Assembly: GCA_019044685.2 (NCBI GenBank)
Contig: JAGTXX020000012.1
Coordinates: forward strand, 1,426,001-1,490,000
Origin: Nannochloris sp. 'desiccata'
Lineage: Eukaryota > Chlorophyta > Trebouxiophyceae > Chlorellales > Chlorellaceae
Length of the DNA: 64,000 nucleotides
Direction of reading: 5' to 3'
Below, piece by piece: positions 52,453 to 64,000 of the stretch. The notes beneath the pieces are model-generated. The model did not search any database and was not told where the DNA came from. It saw only the letters and a program-made list of their open reading frames with translations. Made by a program: the position numbers and the translations under genes. How positions within the stretch are numbered: position 1 is the stretch's first letter; each line of letters begins with the position of its first letter.

Positions 52453-54193
52453 ATGCAGTTGACCTTCACCAGCGTTCAGCCTCGTCAGGCAGCCTTGCCC
52501 TTGGCCAGAGCCCAGAGGTAAGCGATTCCATCTTGTGTTCTGGCGGCAGAGAACTCTTAGCTACTCCTTTTAACAAGCAATCCACCATCGCAGCTTGCTA
52601 TGAATACACATTATCCGTCTTGATTGCTTGATTGATTTAAAAATGCAGGGCTTCTACTGGCCGTGTTGCTTCTCAGATTAAATGTGTTGCAACTTCTGAG
52701 GGTGGTAAGTCTTTATTGTATGCAACTGGCGATTGCATTGCTGTCTTCTCCATTCTCTATACTGCCAGTATACTAAATTCGTGTCTCTTTTTTGCATCAG
52801 TCACCACCCGCGTTCAGCGCAACAAGAACATGGCCAAGCTCCAAGCGGGCTACCTCTTCCCCGAGGTGAGTTATTCTAAATTTTGTTTTACTCTGGTGTT
52901 ACAACAAGGATATCTACACGTAGAGCTTTTCTCTATCCAGAATAGCACAGTTGTACACTAATATAATCAGCAACAAGAAGACTAAACTAAATTTCCTCTT
53001 GTAATCCCTGTCCCGTCTTCAAAAAACAAACTCAGATCGCCCGCCGTCGCGGTGCTCACCAAGAAGCCAACCCTGACGCCAAGATCATCTCCCTTGGTAT
53101 CGGCGACACCACTGAACCCATCCCTTCCTTCATTGTCGACGCCATGAAGAAAGCATCGGAAGGTCTCGGCACTCTGGAGGGTTACAGCGGCTACGGAGCT
53201 GAACAAGGCAAAGGGCCTCTTCGCGAAGCTCTCTGTCAGCGTCTATATGCTTCTGTAGGTCGTAAATCTACTGAAATATTCGTTTCTGATGGCTCTAAAT
53301 GCGATATTGGCCGTTTACAAATGATGTTTGGCGCTGACGTCTCTGTTGCATTACAAGATCCTGCCTACCCTGTCTACGTTGATTCTTCAATTATTATGGG
53401 AATGACTGGGGACTACAACGGAACTGGGTTCGATGGTATTACTTACATGGAATGCCGCCCAGAAAACGACTTCTTCCCTGATCTTGACAAGGCGCCTCGG
53501 ACAGATATTATCTTCTTTTGCTCTCCCAACAACCCTACGGGCGCTGCAGCCACCCGCGAGCAATTGACCAAATTGGTTGAATTTGCACGTAAAAATGGAT
53601 CTATTATCGTCTATGACGCTGCCTATGCGCTGTATATCTCTGATTCAAACTGCCCTCGTACTATTTACGAGATCCCTGGAGCTGAGGAATGTGCAATTGA
53701 GACATGCTCTTTCTCGAAATATGCTGGCTTTACTGGTGTCCGCTTAGGCTGGACTGTGGTACCCGAACAGCTCAAGTATGCTGATGGATTCCCTGTGATC
53801 AACGATTTTAACCGCATCATGACCACTGTCTTCAACGGTGCTTCCATCATTGCCCAAGCTGGTGGCCTTGCCTGCTTGCAAGATGAAGGTTGGGAGCAAA
53901 TGCTTGAATTGGTAGCATTTTATAAAGAAAACGCAGCTATTCTTCGTAAGACTTTCCAAGATATGGGCTTCACTGTCTACGGTGGTGAAAATGCTCCTTA
54001 TGTATGGGTCGGTTTCCCAGGGCAGCAGTCCTGGGATGTGTTTGCAGAAATATTAGAGAAATGTGATATCGTGACGACACCTGGAAGCGGGTTTGGACCT
54101 GCTGGTGAAGGATTTGTGCGTGCTTCTGCATTTGGACACAGAGAAAATATTCTTGAAGCTGTACAGCGCTTCCAAAAGGAGTTTGCCAAGTAA
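52453..54193 (+). CDS. DAPL: LL-diaminopimelate aminotransferase, plastid
   Basis: Four exons: 52453-52517, 52649-52704, 52801-52865 and 53036-54193; 447 residues. DapL converts tetrahydrodipicolinate to LL-diaminopimelate, the plant-type step of lysine synthesis in plastids. Exons 1 and 2 encode the transit peptide; the enzyme starts about TTRVQRNKNMAKLQAGYLFPE. The body has ISLGIGDTTEPIP, GYSGYGAEQGKGPLREA, FCSPNNPTGAAATREQL and the PLP-lysine motif SFSKYAGFTGVRLGW (Lys near residue 288), ending with FVRASAFGHRENILEA. Length and motif spacing are as usual. Divergent from HACD, with only 168 bp between starts. TGTAA at 54297-54301 is about 100 nt past the stop. Confidence 0.97.
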
Positions 54194-54637
54194 AAGAGGC
54201 TCTTATATTTTGAAACTTTTTTTTAAGATGAGCGTTCTCTCGTCAGGGGATAGTTTATTTTAGTTTTAATAATACGTTTTATTGATTTTATTGTTGTGTA
54301 AAGTTTGAACAATGCAGACTTTGCTACGAACGTGACTCAACCCCTTAAATTTAAATTTGTATGTCAATTCAAATTGATTTTTAATTTCAATTTTGGCCAA
54401 ATGAATGTGTCTCCGCCTTTCTTGAAAATATTTAGATCTTTCAATTCTGCTTCCAAGATAAATACAACAAAAACGATAGTTTGGATGCTATTATATTACA
54501 CTGCTCTACACACTACATTAGCTAATAGACACAAAAGATTAAACAACGCTACATTAGTACTACTACCCTGTTTACTATGAAGGTATATACGAGCACCAGC
54601 CGTCCCATCCTTAAGAAAACAAAACAGTGTTCTTTCT
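54194..54637. other. Convergent intergenic region
   Basis: Tail-to-tail spacer of 444 bp with an AT-rich stretch of related AAATT/AATTT motifs near 54345-54400. TGTAA at 54297-54301 serves DapL. Nothing coding can be supported. Confidence 0.4.
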
Positions 54638-56790
54638 TTAAAATTCAATACCCAATACTTCACCTTTATTATCCACCGAATTGAACTTCTCCCAATTTGC
54701 AGCAGCAGGTGCAGCTACAATATACTCAGGAATTCCAAAACCTTCAATAATTTCTTGCCACCGCCCCGCCAACTGGGCACACAGCTCTCGTACTCTCGGC
54801 ACAACCGCCTTGCCTGCTTCTTTTGAGAGCACATCTTCAGTTAAAAACCATCCCAAATCAGCTTCAATTCTACTTAACGCGTACAACTCCAACAAGGGTC
54901 CCAACAGACTACGTAATCTTGGTGAAACGGTGTCCAGAGCACGCATGCCAGCGTCAAGGACCTCTCGTTCGCCAAAGGACTGAGTACAATGTTGGACTGT
55001 GTCACTTTCTTTATGCATCCAAGTGTCGAAAATTTCAGGTGGAGAACCGCCTGCATGTGCCATAGCAGATGCTAAAGTGGTCATAGCACGCGATTCACGT
55101 GCTAAGAATAACGACCTTAAAGTAGAAAGCTCAGAAATAGTATGAGCAGTGGCATTGACTGGACGCGCTCCGGCAACAATTCTGTTTTTAACAGCAGGTG
55201 TATGCATCGACGCGAGTAATTCTTTCGCTGCCTTTTGGAATAACACACGATTATCACCTTCAGCAGTAATACCAGCATGAGAAAATCCAATTAAAGAACC
55301 AAATCTGTTGCAACTAACATACCCGGTCCCTCCGCACCGTTCTCGACATGTCGACGCTGCCCTCTCCAAATTCCATCCGCACAAAGGTTTAATAGTACAA
55401 CACAGAATAACAACTTCCCTCGCAGTATCTGCGTCGACTTTTTGCTGGCTGGGATTGAAACCTGAAGCGCTAGCCCAGCGATCTTTGACGTAATTAAGAC
55501 CCAAATTCAACGCCACGGTCGATGCCAAAAACGGAACCAATGCTCTCTGTTGTAATTGGTAGTCTAGGATAGGAGTATCAGATTTACCGGTGGGACCTAC
55601 ACAAAGACGGGAGCTAGCGTATTTAAAAGCGATAGTTAACGCCATTTTAGAGCCAGATTGCATCATGGCTGCGATACAAAGACGGCCACTCAGGAGTTGG
55701 TCAGCCACCGCCAAAAATCTGTCGCGTGGTTTTTGAATTTTTGAGGTGAAGGAACCGTTGGGGGAGACTTGGCTCTGTGCGTCCAATAAAGCATCACGAG
55801 ATACTCGGACATCTTTACGGTGAAAAGAGAGGAAGAAGACAATAGAGAGTATTTGTTGATATTAAGATCTAGAAAGCAAAAAAGAAAAAATAAACGACAA
55901 CGGCAATATTTCAAAGAACTAAAAATCAGTCTTTTTTTCTTACCGTGAAAGATAAATTTGGCGTTATCTACACCATTACATCCAATTTTATGTCCTAAAT
56001 CATTGATAGTCACACCAGGACATGGTAACATCGTTCTATGATCTCTAATTTGAACTAAAAAGCCGTGAATACCGTGATTAGTTTTTTTAATCATCAATTG
56101 AGCAAAGACGACTGCCCAATGTGCATGATTCGCACCATTTGTAGCCCATGTTTTCGCACTCAAAGGGTTCATAGTACGGATAATAAAGTGTCCTCCTTGT
56201 GAATCTTCATGAAACGTGGCTGTAGTGGGCATACAGACAGCGTTATTGCCATAGCCAACTTCAGTCAAAGCAAAACAGCCAACGTCGGTGACATCGTCAA
56301 TTCCCTTTAAAAGTAAGTCGTGATGTTTCTTTGTGCCTAATTTAAGGATAGTTCCGCCGAAAAGATTGAACTGGACAGTCATTTTGGTTGCCATAGAAAC
56401 GTCGGTTAATGTAGCACACTCGTGCGCGGCAAAAATGCGGAGGGGATTGGTGCGGAAGTCGGTGATGCTGAAATTACCAGAATGGCAAAGAACACGTAAG
56501 CGTTCAAGAGCAAGCTCGCGCTCTTCTTCGATAGAAATGTTCCAGCGAGGGATAAATAAAGGGTCTCGCATGAGCTCTTTGAGTTTCGCACGGTCTTCAT
56601 AGTTATCGTGCTCTAATAATTTCTGCAGCTCTGCGACGACACCGTTAGAAGCGCGAGTGGCGTTGAGTGTCGGCGTGGTATTTGTATATTCTGGGTTGGC
56701 GAGAGAGGCTGTTCCGACATTGTTTATTTCGAGGGCCGCCTGCAAATGCCCAGACAAGATTCCAATTCTACCTCGTGAGACGTCTTCCAT
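54638..56790 (-). CDS. ACX: Peroxisomal acyl-CoA oxidase with N-terminal PTS2
   Basis: Two exons: 55944-56790 and 54638-55812; 673 residues. Acyl-CoA oxidases carry out the first step of peroxisomal beta-oxidation, using FAD and releasing hydrogen peroxide. Features: [30 protein letters not shown], then [10 protein letters not shown] and the C-terminal oxidase domain with [17 protein letters not shown] and [16 protein letters not shown]. The N-terminus, residues 8-16 (RIGILSGHL), is an exact PTS2 nonapeptide (R-I-x5-H-L), and no PTS1 is present at the C-terminus (GIEF). It is probably imported by PEX7. Divergent from signal peptidase I, 277 bp between starts. Confidence 0.95.
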
Positions 56791-57067
56791 ATTGGAAAGT
56801 TGAATCTGAATTTCGGTAGCGACGTTTGAGGTTGATACTCAGGAAAAATGTGGAAGCAATGGAGAACTTTTCGGTAAATACTACGAGACGAATTTTGCTA
56901 GAAATTCTCATAAACCACTGGGCCAGCGGCTCAGCCATCCGGGATGACATCTCCCACGCAAAATTTGAGGAGCTTGAAAAAATGAGATATTTTATGATAG
57001 AAACACATTGTTTATTACCGGTAGAAATTTTATTTAGAACACTATAAGTATTTGAAATTAATCCAAT

Positions 57068-58229
57068 ATGGCTGGGCTCTTAGGCACTACCCCCAGGTTG
57101 CTTGCCTTCTCATTTCACCAAGGCAGCAATTCATCACCTGAACGTCTGCTTTTCTTCAGGTAAGCTTTGAATAGAGTTTTATGAGCTGGGTAGAATCCAT
57201 CTTCACTCAATTGAACTTTGAATCCCTCTAAATTCCACCTTTCTCCCAGACAATCTCGATGCCATCACCCTGCTGGCCTCGCCCACCGTTCAACCCACCT
57301 CACTCAAGCTATCTTCAGCAGTGGTAAGAGGAAATTCGTTTTCATAAGCTAGCTTCTATTTTACATAAGCCTCCTATGTACTGCCCTTAACTTCCCCACT
57401 TGTCTCTCAATATTTGTTCTCTAAAGGTAAAAGCAAAGGCGGAGCTCCAGGTCAAGAAGACGGCAGCCTCTCTGGAGGCATCCCTCCTCCCCCTACCTCT
57501 GCCCCACCATTGGCTTCCACTGAAGAAAACGACGATAATGATACCAATACATCTGCTTCTGAAACCAGTTCTTCATCTTCCTCATCGAACTGGCCAGACT
57601 GGCTGAGCAAAGACGATGTGCAGACCGTCTTGATTGCAGTTACAGTCTCGTACGCCATCCGCATTTTCATCGCCGAACCCCGTTTCATCCCTTCCCTTTC
57701 CATGTTCCCTACATTTGACGTCGGTGATAGACTCGTGGCCGAGAAAATCACTTACAGATTCTCCCGCCCACCGCAGCCAGGTGACGTCATTATCTTCCAT
57801 CCTACAAAGGGCGTTGGCCCTGGTGGGGGCATCTTTGACGATGATGTATTCATAAAACGCATTGTAGCTACAGCTGGGGATACAGTAGAAGTCCATCGTG
57901 GTCGATTAATAGTCAACGACGTGCCTAGAAAAGAACCGTACATTAATGAAATGCCAAAGTACGAGTTGAATAAGTTGACTGTACCAGCAGGGTGTGTCTT
58001 TGTCATGGGGGATAATCGGAATAACAGTTATGATAGTCACATATGGGGTCCTTTACCGGAGAATAATATCATTGGGAGAGCCGTGTGGAAGTATTGGCCG
58101 CCACAGAAGTTTGGAGCTTTACAGGATTGGAGTGACGTTGGGGCATTGGCAGAAGTAGAGGGTAATGCTTTGATGGTGAGGGCGGCATTGCCGTCAGCAC
58201 CGCCACTTTTTTCTCAAACAGTTTCTTAA
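57068..58229 (+). CDS. TPP: Plastid type-I signal peptidase (thylakoidal processing peptidase type)
   Basis: Three exons: 57068-57159, 57250-57323 and 57427-58229; 322 residues. Type-I signal peptidases of plastids remove lumen signals from thylakoid proteins and trim envelope proteins. Exons 1 and 2 and the start of exon 3 form a transit region and a Ser/Asp-rich linker. One membrane span (about 120-140) precedes the serine-lysine core: Ser in [13 protein letters not shown] (about 147) and Lys in [12 protein letters not shown] (about 198), then [20 protein letters not shown]. The catalytic dyad and box order are intact. The other lumen precursors in this window are plausible substrates, but no direct link can be seen. 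Confidence 0.93.
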
Positions 58230-58423
58230 GCAGCTTAAAGAGAGAATTGAAGTTTTTAACTAGTTGATTAGTTGCGATCAAGATTATTCTATTGGGCATG
58301 TGTTGTTGTTTTACAACTGTTTCAAATGAGTAGAATGAATTAATAAATAAATGAAAGAAATTTTAAATGGAATCGGAAAAAGTAAAGGCAGCGGGGGCGG
58401 CTTTTTTTCTTCTTCTTCTTGTT

Positions 58424-58968
58424 CTAAGCAGTGCGGCCAGCCAGGCGTGATGCTGTGGCTACCAATTTCTCCACTGTTTCAATTTGCATGAATGATCCAA
58501 GGAGGAATGCTAAAGCTTTATAGGAAAGGAAGAACACAGCTGCAGGGAAAAGAGAGAAAAGCTTGATCAGTTTTTTTTAGTTTTTTGGGGCGGTGAGAGG
58601 CTTGAATCTAATTTCTACCAATTAATCGAGTGTACGTTAATATCTAATTCTGCTCAAAATATCTACTGCTTACCGGTTGGAAGCCCAAGGACTACAACGA
58701 TGATCACAAGTAAGAAGATTAATGCCAAGATAGTATCAACAGTTTTGAAAATAAAAGAGCGTCCGCCTCGTGTGGCCAACATGAGAAGAAGCTGGGTAAG
58801 TATAACAGTCCCTAAAACGGTAGAAATCACATCCTCTGGTAAGTCATATGCTACTTGAAAGTTTCCAGATCTAATGCCTTTTACTACAGCCACTTGAGCT
58901 GTCTGCAGCATCGCCAATCTTTCTGACATGAAGGCTTGTGCGCCTTTTACTGATAAAATATGCGCCAT
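58424..58968 (-). CDS. Small two-span membrane protein of unknown function
   Basis: Two exons: 58674-58968 and 58424-58539; 136 residues. A short N-terminal segment (MAHILSVKGAQAFMS) and an amphipathic region precede a hydrophobic stretch around residues 50-66 and a strongly hydrophobic span at 77-97 (LALIFLLVIIVVVLGL). Exon 2 encodes AVFFLSYKALAFLLG and a C-terminal amphipathic helix. The intron joins in frame (CCG then GTAAGC). I recognise no family; it might be a plastid or mitochondrial membrane factor. Confidence 0.6.
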
Positions 58969-59500
58969 TTTATGTATAAATGTATTTACACAATATATGT
59001 TGATGTAGTGATGTGTAAATGCGCGTTTCTATCCTTCAAAATAGAGCAAGTGTGGCGATGAAAGGATCAATCAACGGGATTAAAGTTGAATAAATGTGCA
59101 AAAGTCTTATTGATTTTACTGGCAAACAGCAATTAAATCGATGCAAGTATACTCTAGAAACGCGTGATTCAATTTGCAGCCAAATCAACTGGCCATCGCC
59201 TTCTCTAGCCTGCACTACGTCACAGTTACACCTGGCCTCTCCTTTTCTTGCTGTGGGTTTTTCAAATTTTGAAAAATCTGCTAGTATGTTTAGAATTCCT
59301 CCTAGAAACGCACTTGAATTACCTATTTACTATGACAACACTACTTGATCTCTAGCCCAATATGTAGATTTAAACTCTTAAAATGCAACTATTCATTTAA
59401 AAATCAGAATATCGATATAGCAGCACCGCCTTTCCTTGCCGCTTTTTCTTCTTCACTAAATATTGCAAAGGACTTTCTTAATGCTTTAAGCCCCCTCTTT
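58969..59500. promoter_or_regulatory. Spacer between DHX8 stop and small membrane-protein start
   Basis: DHX8 3' UTR and the promoter of the next minus-strand gene, 532 bp. A plus-strand frame of 84 codons (59094-59348) has no recognisable domain. Nothing else was seen. Confidence 0.35.
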
Positions 59501-62500
59501 CTAACCTCTCCTTCTTGACAGCCTCCAATCGTTCGGATCATTGTACTTATCATGCAAAGGTTCAATCTTCTCTTGCCTCTTTCTCCTACTCAATTTATGA
59601 GGATCAGCTTGCTTGAAGAATCTGGGCGCTAATTCGACCAACCATTTTGGGTCAACAGCTACACATTCTCTCATATACTCTTTAGTGGTTAAAACAAGCT
59701 CATGGTAGACTACCCAATCCGGTTGATGCTGGAATAGCGCAGAACCAGGATGGATATTCACAGGCTGCTGCTCTACGATGGTTTTGTAGCCTTCCTGAGG
59801 GTCTTTTCTCGCAGCGTGAAAGAAGAAACCAGAGCAAATGGCCATTTGAACCTTTTTCCAGTTGCGTCCACAAGAAACCAGGTCGAGTTTATACCTATCC
59901 ATGATGGCGACAAGTTGTTTACGGACATCTTGGGCACGGCGCATTGATCTTGCTTGAATAAAATTTTCAAAACACCATGGGTTGCTAAACTTTGCAGTCT
60001 TCCAAGCCTCGTAGACTGAAAGTAGAGTTAAATGATCTCCTTCTGGTTGATGGAACTTCGCTTTCTTCTGATCTGCAGCAGATTGCTTTTCACGTGGTCT
60101 ATAGAAGATATTTTGCGCGCTAATCATGCCAATAATTGTCAAAACTTCTTCAGAACAGCCCAGATCAACTGATGCGATCAACATTTTCGAAACTGGAGGA
60201 TCAAGTGGAAATTCTGCCATTTTCCTACCAAGACGGGTCAATAATCCTTCTTCATCAAGGGCACCTAGATTATATAGCTGTTCCAGGGCAGTCACCAGCG
60301 TTTGAGGAGGTGGAGGATCCATAAAATCAAAATTTAGTAGATCATTTATACCCATTGCTTTCATTGTAAGCACAGTCATAGAGAGATTACTACGTTGTAT
60401 TTCAGGGACAGAGGTAGGCAACATCTCATTTTTGAAAGCTGCTTCTGTATACAGACGATAGCATTTGCCAGGACCTGTACGGCCTGCACGCCCCGAGCGC
60501 TGCCGAGCGCTTGCTTGACTGATTGGAGCAACCACCAAAGAATCCATTCCAATTTTCGGGTTGTAGACCTTTTGTTTCGAAAACCCAGGGTCGACTACAT
60601 AATAAATTCCATCGATAGTCAACGAAGCTTCTGCTATATTGGTGGCAATAACAACTTTACGAGTACCAGGAGGTGCCGGTTCAAAAATTCTCGTCTGCAT
60701 TTCACTCGGTAAAGCAGAATACACTGGTAAAATGATTAGTTCAGGTACTGCAGGGCCAAGACTTTTCATTCTATTGAATAAAACTTCAGCAGCGGTATCA
60801 ATTTCTTCTTGTCCAGTTAAGAACAATAAGACATCACCTTCTGGCTCTGTCAAGTGAATTTGCATCACTGTAATCAACGCAGCATCCATATAATCACTCT
60901 CTGGTTCTTTAGTGTAAAGAATTTTCACGGGAAATGTCCTTCCGGGAATAGTGAAGATGGGACAAGAAAAGAAATATCCAGAAAATTTATCGGCATCTAA
61001 AGTAGCAGACGTAACGATAATTTTCAAATCGGTTCTACGTTGAATCACACCTTTAAGCAGCCCAAACAGAACATCTGTGTGTATCGTACGTTCATGCGCT
61101 TCATCTAGAATGATTACTGAGTAGGAAGAAAGTGAATCATCGAGCAAGGCTTCTCTTAATAGCATACCATCTGTCATGTACTTAATAACGGTATTTTGGG
61201 AAGTACAATCCTCAAAACGGATAGCATACCCTACTTCTTCACCTAACCGACACCCTACTTCCTCAGCAACACGTTTAGCCACAGACATGGCTGCTACACG
61301 ACGCGGTTGGGTGCATCCGATTTTACCAGTGCTGGTAAACCCTGCTTCAGCTAGGTACTGAGTCATTTGAGTAGTTTTGCCACTTCCTGTTTCACCAATA
61401 ACAACTAAAACTTGGTTATCTACAATAGCTTGCACTAATTGATCGCGTAATTTAAAAATAGGTAAGCTTTCTCGCTGTTCTTTGATCGTTCGGCTGTCTT
61501 GAATACCAAACGTAGGCGCTTTGCCCAAAGCAACCTGTTTCCATTCAGGGACTTCTACAGCGCCGAGACCGATACCACGCAACTCTTGTGCAAGCGCACG
61601 TTCAGAAGGATCAGCTAAAGGATCTTCCCAGGGTCTAGAAAGATCTTTTGGGATTGCCTCTAACAAAGTCCGTTGTTGCTGCTGTGCTAGTTCCCTTCGT
61701 TCTTTGGATAACGCGCTTTGAGTCATTGCAGCACGTTGTAAACTCCCATCTGGATTTTTCACTACTTTGATAGGGGAAGCAGCGCCAGCTGTCTTTGAAG
61801 AAGCTCCCTTCAAAAAGAGTGGCTCATCGTCGTTCATATCAATTTCAAACTCTTCTTCGGTTTCTACATCAAATTCACGTCCACCAGCATCTTCATCAAA
61901 GTCAGGGTATTCTGATGGATCTAATACACCACTTTTAATCAATTGACTAATCTCCCAGCGTTCGGGTGAAGTCATCCTTCGACCACGGCGACGAGGAGCG
62001 GCATCTTCTATCCCATCATCATGACCGCCATTTTTAAGACGAATTCCTGATAAACCGTGTAACGCAGACTTATTCTGAAATGCACCAGCAGGATCACTAC
62101 TACCAGCACCAGCACCTGATCGACCAAGAGGCCCAGCATTAGCTCCGCTGCCTGCATTCATTGGTAAAAGATCCTCTCCAGTGTTCTGATCGACATCCCG
62201 CATAGATAATCCAAGCCTCTGCCCAGTACGTGATACTACTTTAACCCAAACAAAATCTCCCTTTGATACCATATCTTTCGCAGATCCTCTTTTTGTAGCT
62301 GAGATATTGGAAGCATGAACAAGACCCTCGACTCGTCCTCTAAAGCCTTGGAGTTCTACAAAACAGCCGAAGTCCATTGCCCCGCTGACACGGCCTTTGT
62401 AAATAGCGTATAGAGCAGGCTCGTCAAGTAGTTGTTGCTGCTGTTGTTGGGGAGGTGGAGAGCGGCCACGATGGGTATTACCACCCCTGTCACTACCGGC

Positions 62501-63216
62501 ACCAAGAGAGCGGCCTCTGCTGCGACTGCGTGCTCTTCCTCTCTCCCGCTCACTATCACGGCGACCATCTCTATAATCTCTATCACCACGTCGACTACGA
62601 TCGCTGCGGTCTCTACTGCGGCTACGGCGTCTTTTAGGGGAGCGACTTCGACTACGACTGCTAGGGCGCCGGTGATGCTGGCTGCCACTGCCACCTCTGT
62701 CTCTGCCTCCACCTCCAGACTCTCTAGCTTTCAATTGCTCCTCCTCTTCCCGTAGTTTTCTTTTAGCTTCTCCTTCAGCAAGCATTTCATCCTCCATGGC
62801 TTTTACTAAATCTTTTGTGTCGGGGATTGCAAGGCCGGCATACGGGCCGTCAATTCGAGGTGCAGGAGCACGGCGAGGAGCTCCATTTATACCCTTGTTT
62901 TGACCAGGAAGCATGCGTTGGATCACTGCCCATAGTGTCTCTACTAGTGGCTCTGGGAGCTCTGCACCCTCCTTTTTTAATGCCAATCGAAATTCTTTGG
63001 GATTAGCTTTGTCTTTGCTGATCTCGATGATAAATTCAGCAAGTGTTTTATCAGCGATGCCAAGATTATTTTCGAGCTCTGTAGCATGTGAGGAATACGT
63101 CTTAGCTTTTAAGAAGACTTAGATACTAGCGTAAATTTTCAAGGCATTTTAAAATACTTACCTGTCGTGACCTTGCTTACTAATGAGAGATACTGCAGTT
63201 TCTTTAATTCCTCCAT
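59501..63216 (-). CDS. DHX8: DEAH-box splicing helicase DHX8/PRP22
   Basis: Two exons: 63162-63216 and 59501-63078; 1210 residues (human DHX8 1220). PRP22 releases spliced mRNA from the spliceosome. The N-terminal helix [21 protein letters not shown] matches the family and supports the short first exon. Then come an RS-like Arg/Ser/Asp stretch (about 135-220), an S1 RNA-binding domain ([20 protein letters not shown], about 240), and the helicase: [69 protein letters not shown], with the HA2 and OB domains at the C-terminus. All helicase motifs are intact. Confidence 0.97.
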
Positions 63217-63595
63217 TTCATGAGCTAGTTCCTATAGTTATACCCTGGATTAATGCCTTTAAACAAAACTAAATAAAACTTGTAGAAATCATGTTTGATT
63301 TGAGGTCTCCTGAAACAAAAAGACACTTGGGCGCTGTCCACAAAAATTAATTAGCAAAAATAGAATATGCATAAAGTAGTATTTTGCCTCTTTATTCTCA
63401 TATGGCGATATTTAAGTCACAATTTTAACATATTTTAAGAAACTCTTAGAAACTGCAAGTAGACCGTGGCTGTTCTAGAGGCTCGCATTACTAAATATTT
63501 TGAAATATTGCTCTTGGTAAAATCTGTAGCTGGGTGTAGGACGTCTACAATAGTGAACTGGTGTTTTGTGTGGTAAATTGAAAGAGCCGGTTTCA
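63217..63595. promoter_or_regulatory. Divergent promoter region, DHX8 / Ariadne
   Basis: Head-to-head spacer of 379 bp, AT-rich, with no clear TATA box on either side. Confidence 0.35.
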
Positions 63596-64000
63596 ATGTC
63601 GGACAACTTTAGTGACGACGAGCCTATGCTGGAAGACTCCGAGGAATATGATTATGGAGATGGCTCAGAATATGCTGGCTCTGATGACGGCATGGGAAGT
63701 TACGATTATGGCGATGCTGGAGGTAGTTCTCCGATTGCACATCTTCGAAAGGTAATTTAAATTTATGTGAAGCTATTCTAAATAAGCTTTACATGTCTTG
63801 TTAACTTCTCCTAGACCTTTTGTCGCTAGAGCAAATGCTTTCACGTTCAACAACATGCTCACTAATATTCTGATCTCTTTTGTGCCGTGCAGCCCAAATT
63901 TCTAATCTACAAGCACGCAGAGCTGGCACAGCGCCAGAAGGAGACCGTGCAACAAACTGCAGATTTGTTATGCGTTCCCCAGAATGAGGCAGCGAGAGTC
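63596..64000 (+). CDS. ARI: Ariadne-type RBR ubiquitin ligase, 5' part (runs off window)
   Basis: Two exons in the window: 63596-63751 and 63893 to the edge; 88 residues are seen. Ariadne E3 ligases use a RING-IBR-RING unit and a cysteine thioester. The N-terminal 45 residues are acidic with Asp, Glu and Tyr/Gly (typical for the family), followed by KPKFLIYKHAELAQRQKETV and QTADLLCVPQNEAARV, matching the ubiquitin-associated-like helix found before RING1 in ARI1/ARIH1. The RBR region itself would be outside the window. Confidence 0.8.

Noticed and set aside
59094..59348. 84-codon plus-strand ORF between DHX8 and the small membrane protein
   Set aside because: No domain, no codon bias, and it lies in the expected 5' region of a minus-strand gene.
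1..64000. tRNA, rRNA, snRNA, transposon or CRISPR features
   Set aside because: I looked for tRNA B-box-like GGTTCGANTCC, long terminal or inverted repeats, transposase or reverse-transcriptase motifs and regular spaced repeats, and found none that hold up by eye.

Overview
This window is nuclear DNA of a eukaryotic green alga (Chlorophyta). All genes are eukaryotic in type. Many have short GT-AG introns. Several encode plastid or thylakoid proteins found only in the green lineage (GUN4, a Psb27-like lumen protein, FAD4-type desaturase, Deg5-like protein, thylakoidal signal peptidase, plastid NDP kinase, plastid DapL). One secreted protein has the SPPPP-rich linker typical of chlorophyte hydroxyproline-rich glycoproteins, and TGTAA, the chlorophyte poly(A) signal, follows several stop codons. 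The genome is compact (34 gene models in 64 kb, one of them running off the right edge), has moderate-to-low GC for a chlorophyte, and most neighbours are arranged head-to-head or tail-to-tail. I cannot name the genus.

Layout. 0-9.8 kb: LETM1-type mitochondrial protein, THOC5, a peroxiredoxin-like protein, DDI1, an organellar EngB GTPase and SURF6/Rrp14. 10-19.6 kb: a secreted proline-rich protein, coatomer alpha, an unrecognised protein and a Psb27-like lumen protein. 20-32 kb: UBE2K-type E2, purple acid phosphatase, tiny DPH3, GAA1, plastid NDPK, thioredoxin-like 3-3, NudC-type Nudix hydrolase, aldo-keto reductase and MED17. 32.6-38.5 kb: GUN4, then a pseudo-receiver protein followed by a 2.7-kb pyrimidine-rich gene-free tract. 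38.5-45.2 kb: ER HSP90 (GRP94, KDEL) and BiP (HDEL) head-to-head, then a plastid TPR protein. 45.7-64 kb: DP transcription factor, Deg5-like pseudoprotease, FAD4, an unknown protein, 3-hydroxyacyl-CoA dehydratase, DapL, acyl-CoA oxidase, plastid signal peptidase I, a small membrane protein, DHX8/PRP22 and the 5' end of an Ariadne-type RBR ligase.

Most genes are housekeeping and not functionally linked to their neighbours. The clearest functional pairing is GRP94 with BiP, two ER-lumen chaperones sharing a 292-bp promoter. GUN4 (chlorophyll synthesis) lies in tandem with a pseudo-response regulator of the APRR2/type-B family.

The strongest unusual observations are: (1) a possible dicistronic DPH3/purple-acid-phosphatase unit with only 10 nt between the two ORFs; (2) a Deg5-like protease that has lost two of its three catalytic residues; (3) a peroxiredoxin-like protein whose CxxC-type cysteines are both aspartate; (4) the pseudo-receiver gene with a candidate 2.5-kb 3' UTR that contains no TGTAA until its far end. 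No tRNA, rRNA, CRISPR array, transposon or viral gene was recognised. Exon boundaries were read by hand from GT-AG signals, frame continuity and family knowledge; no alignment was run.
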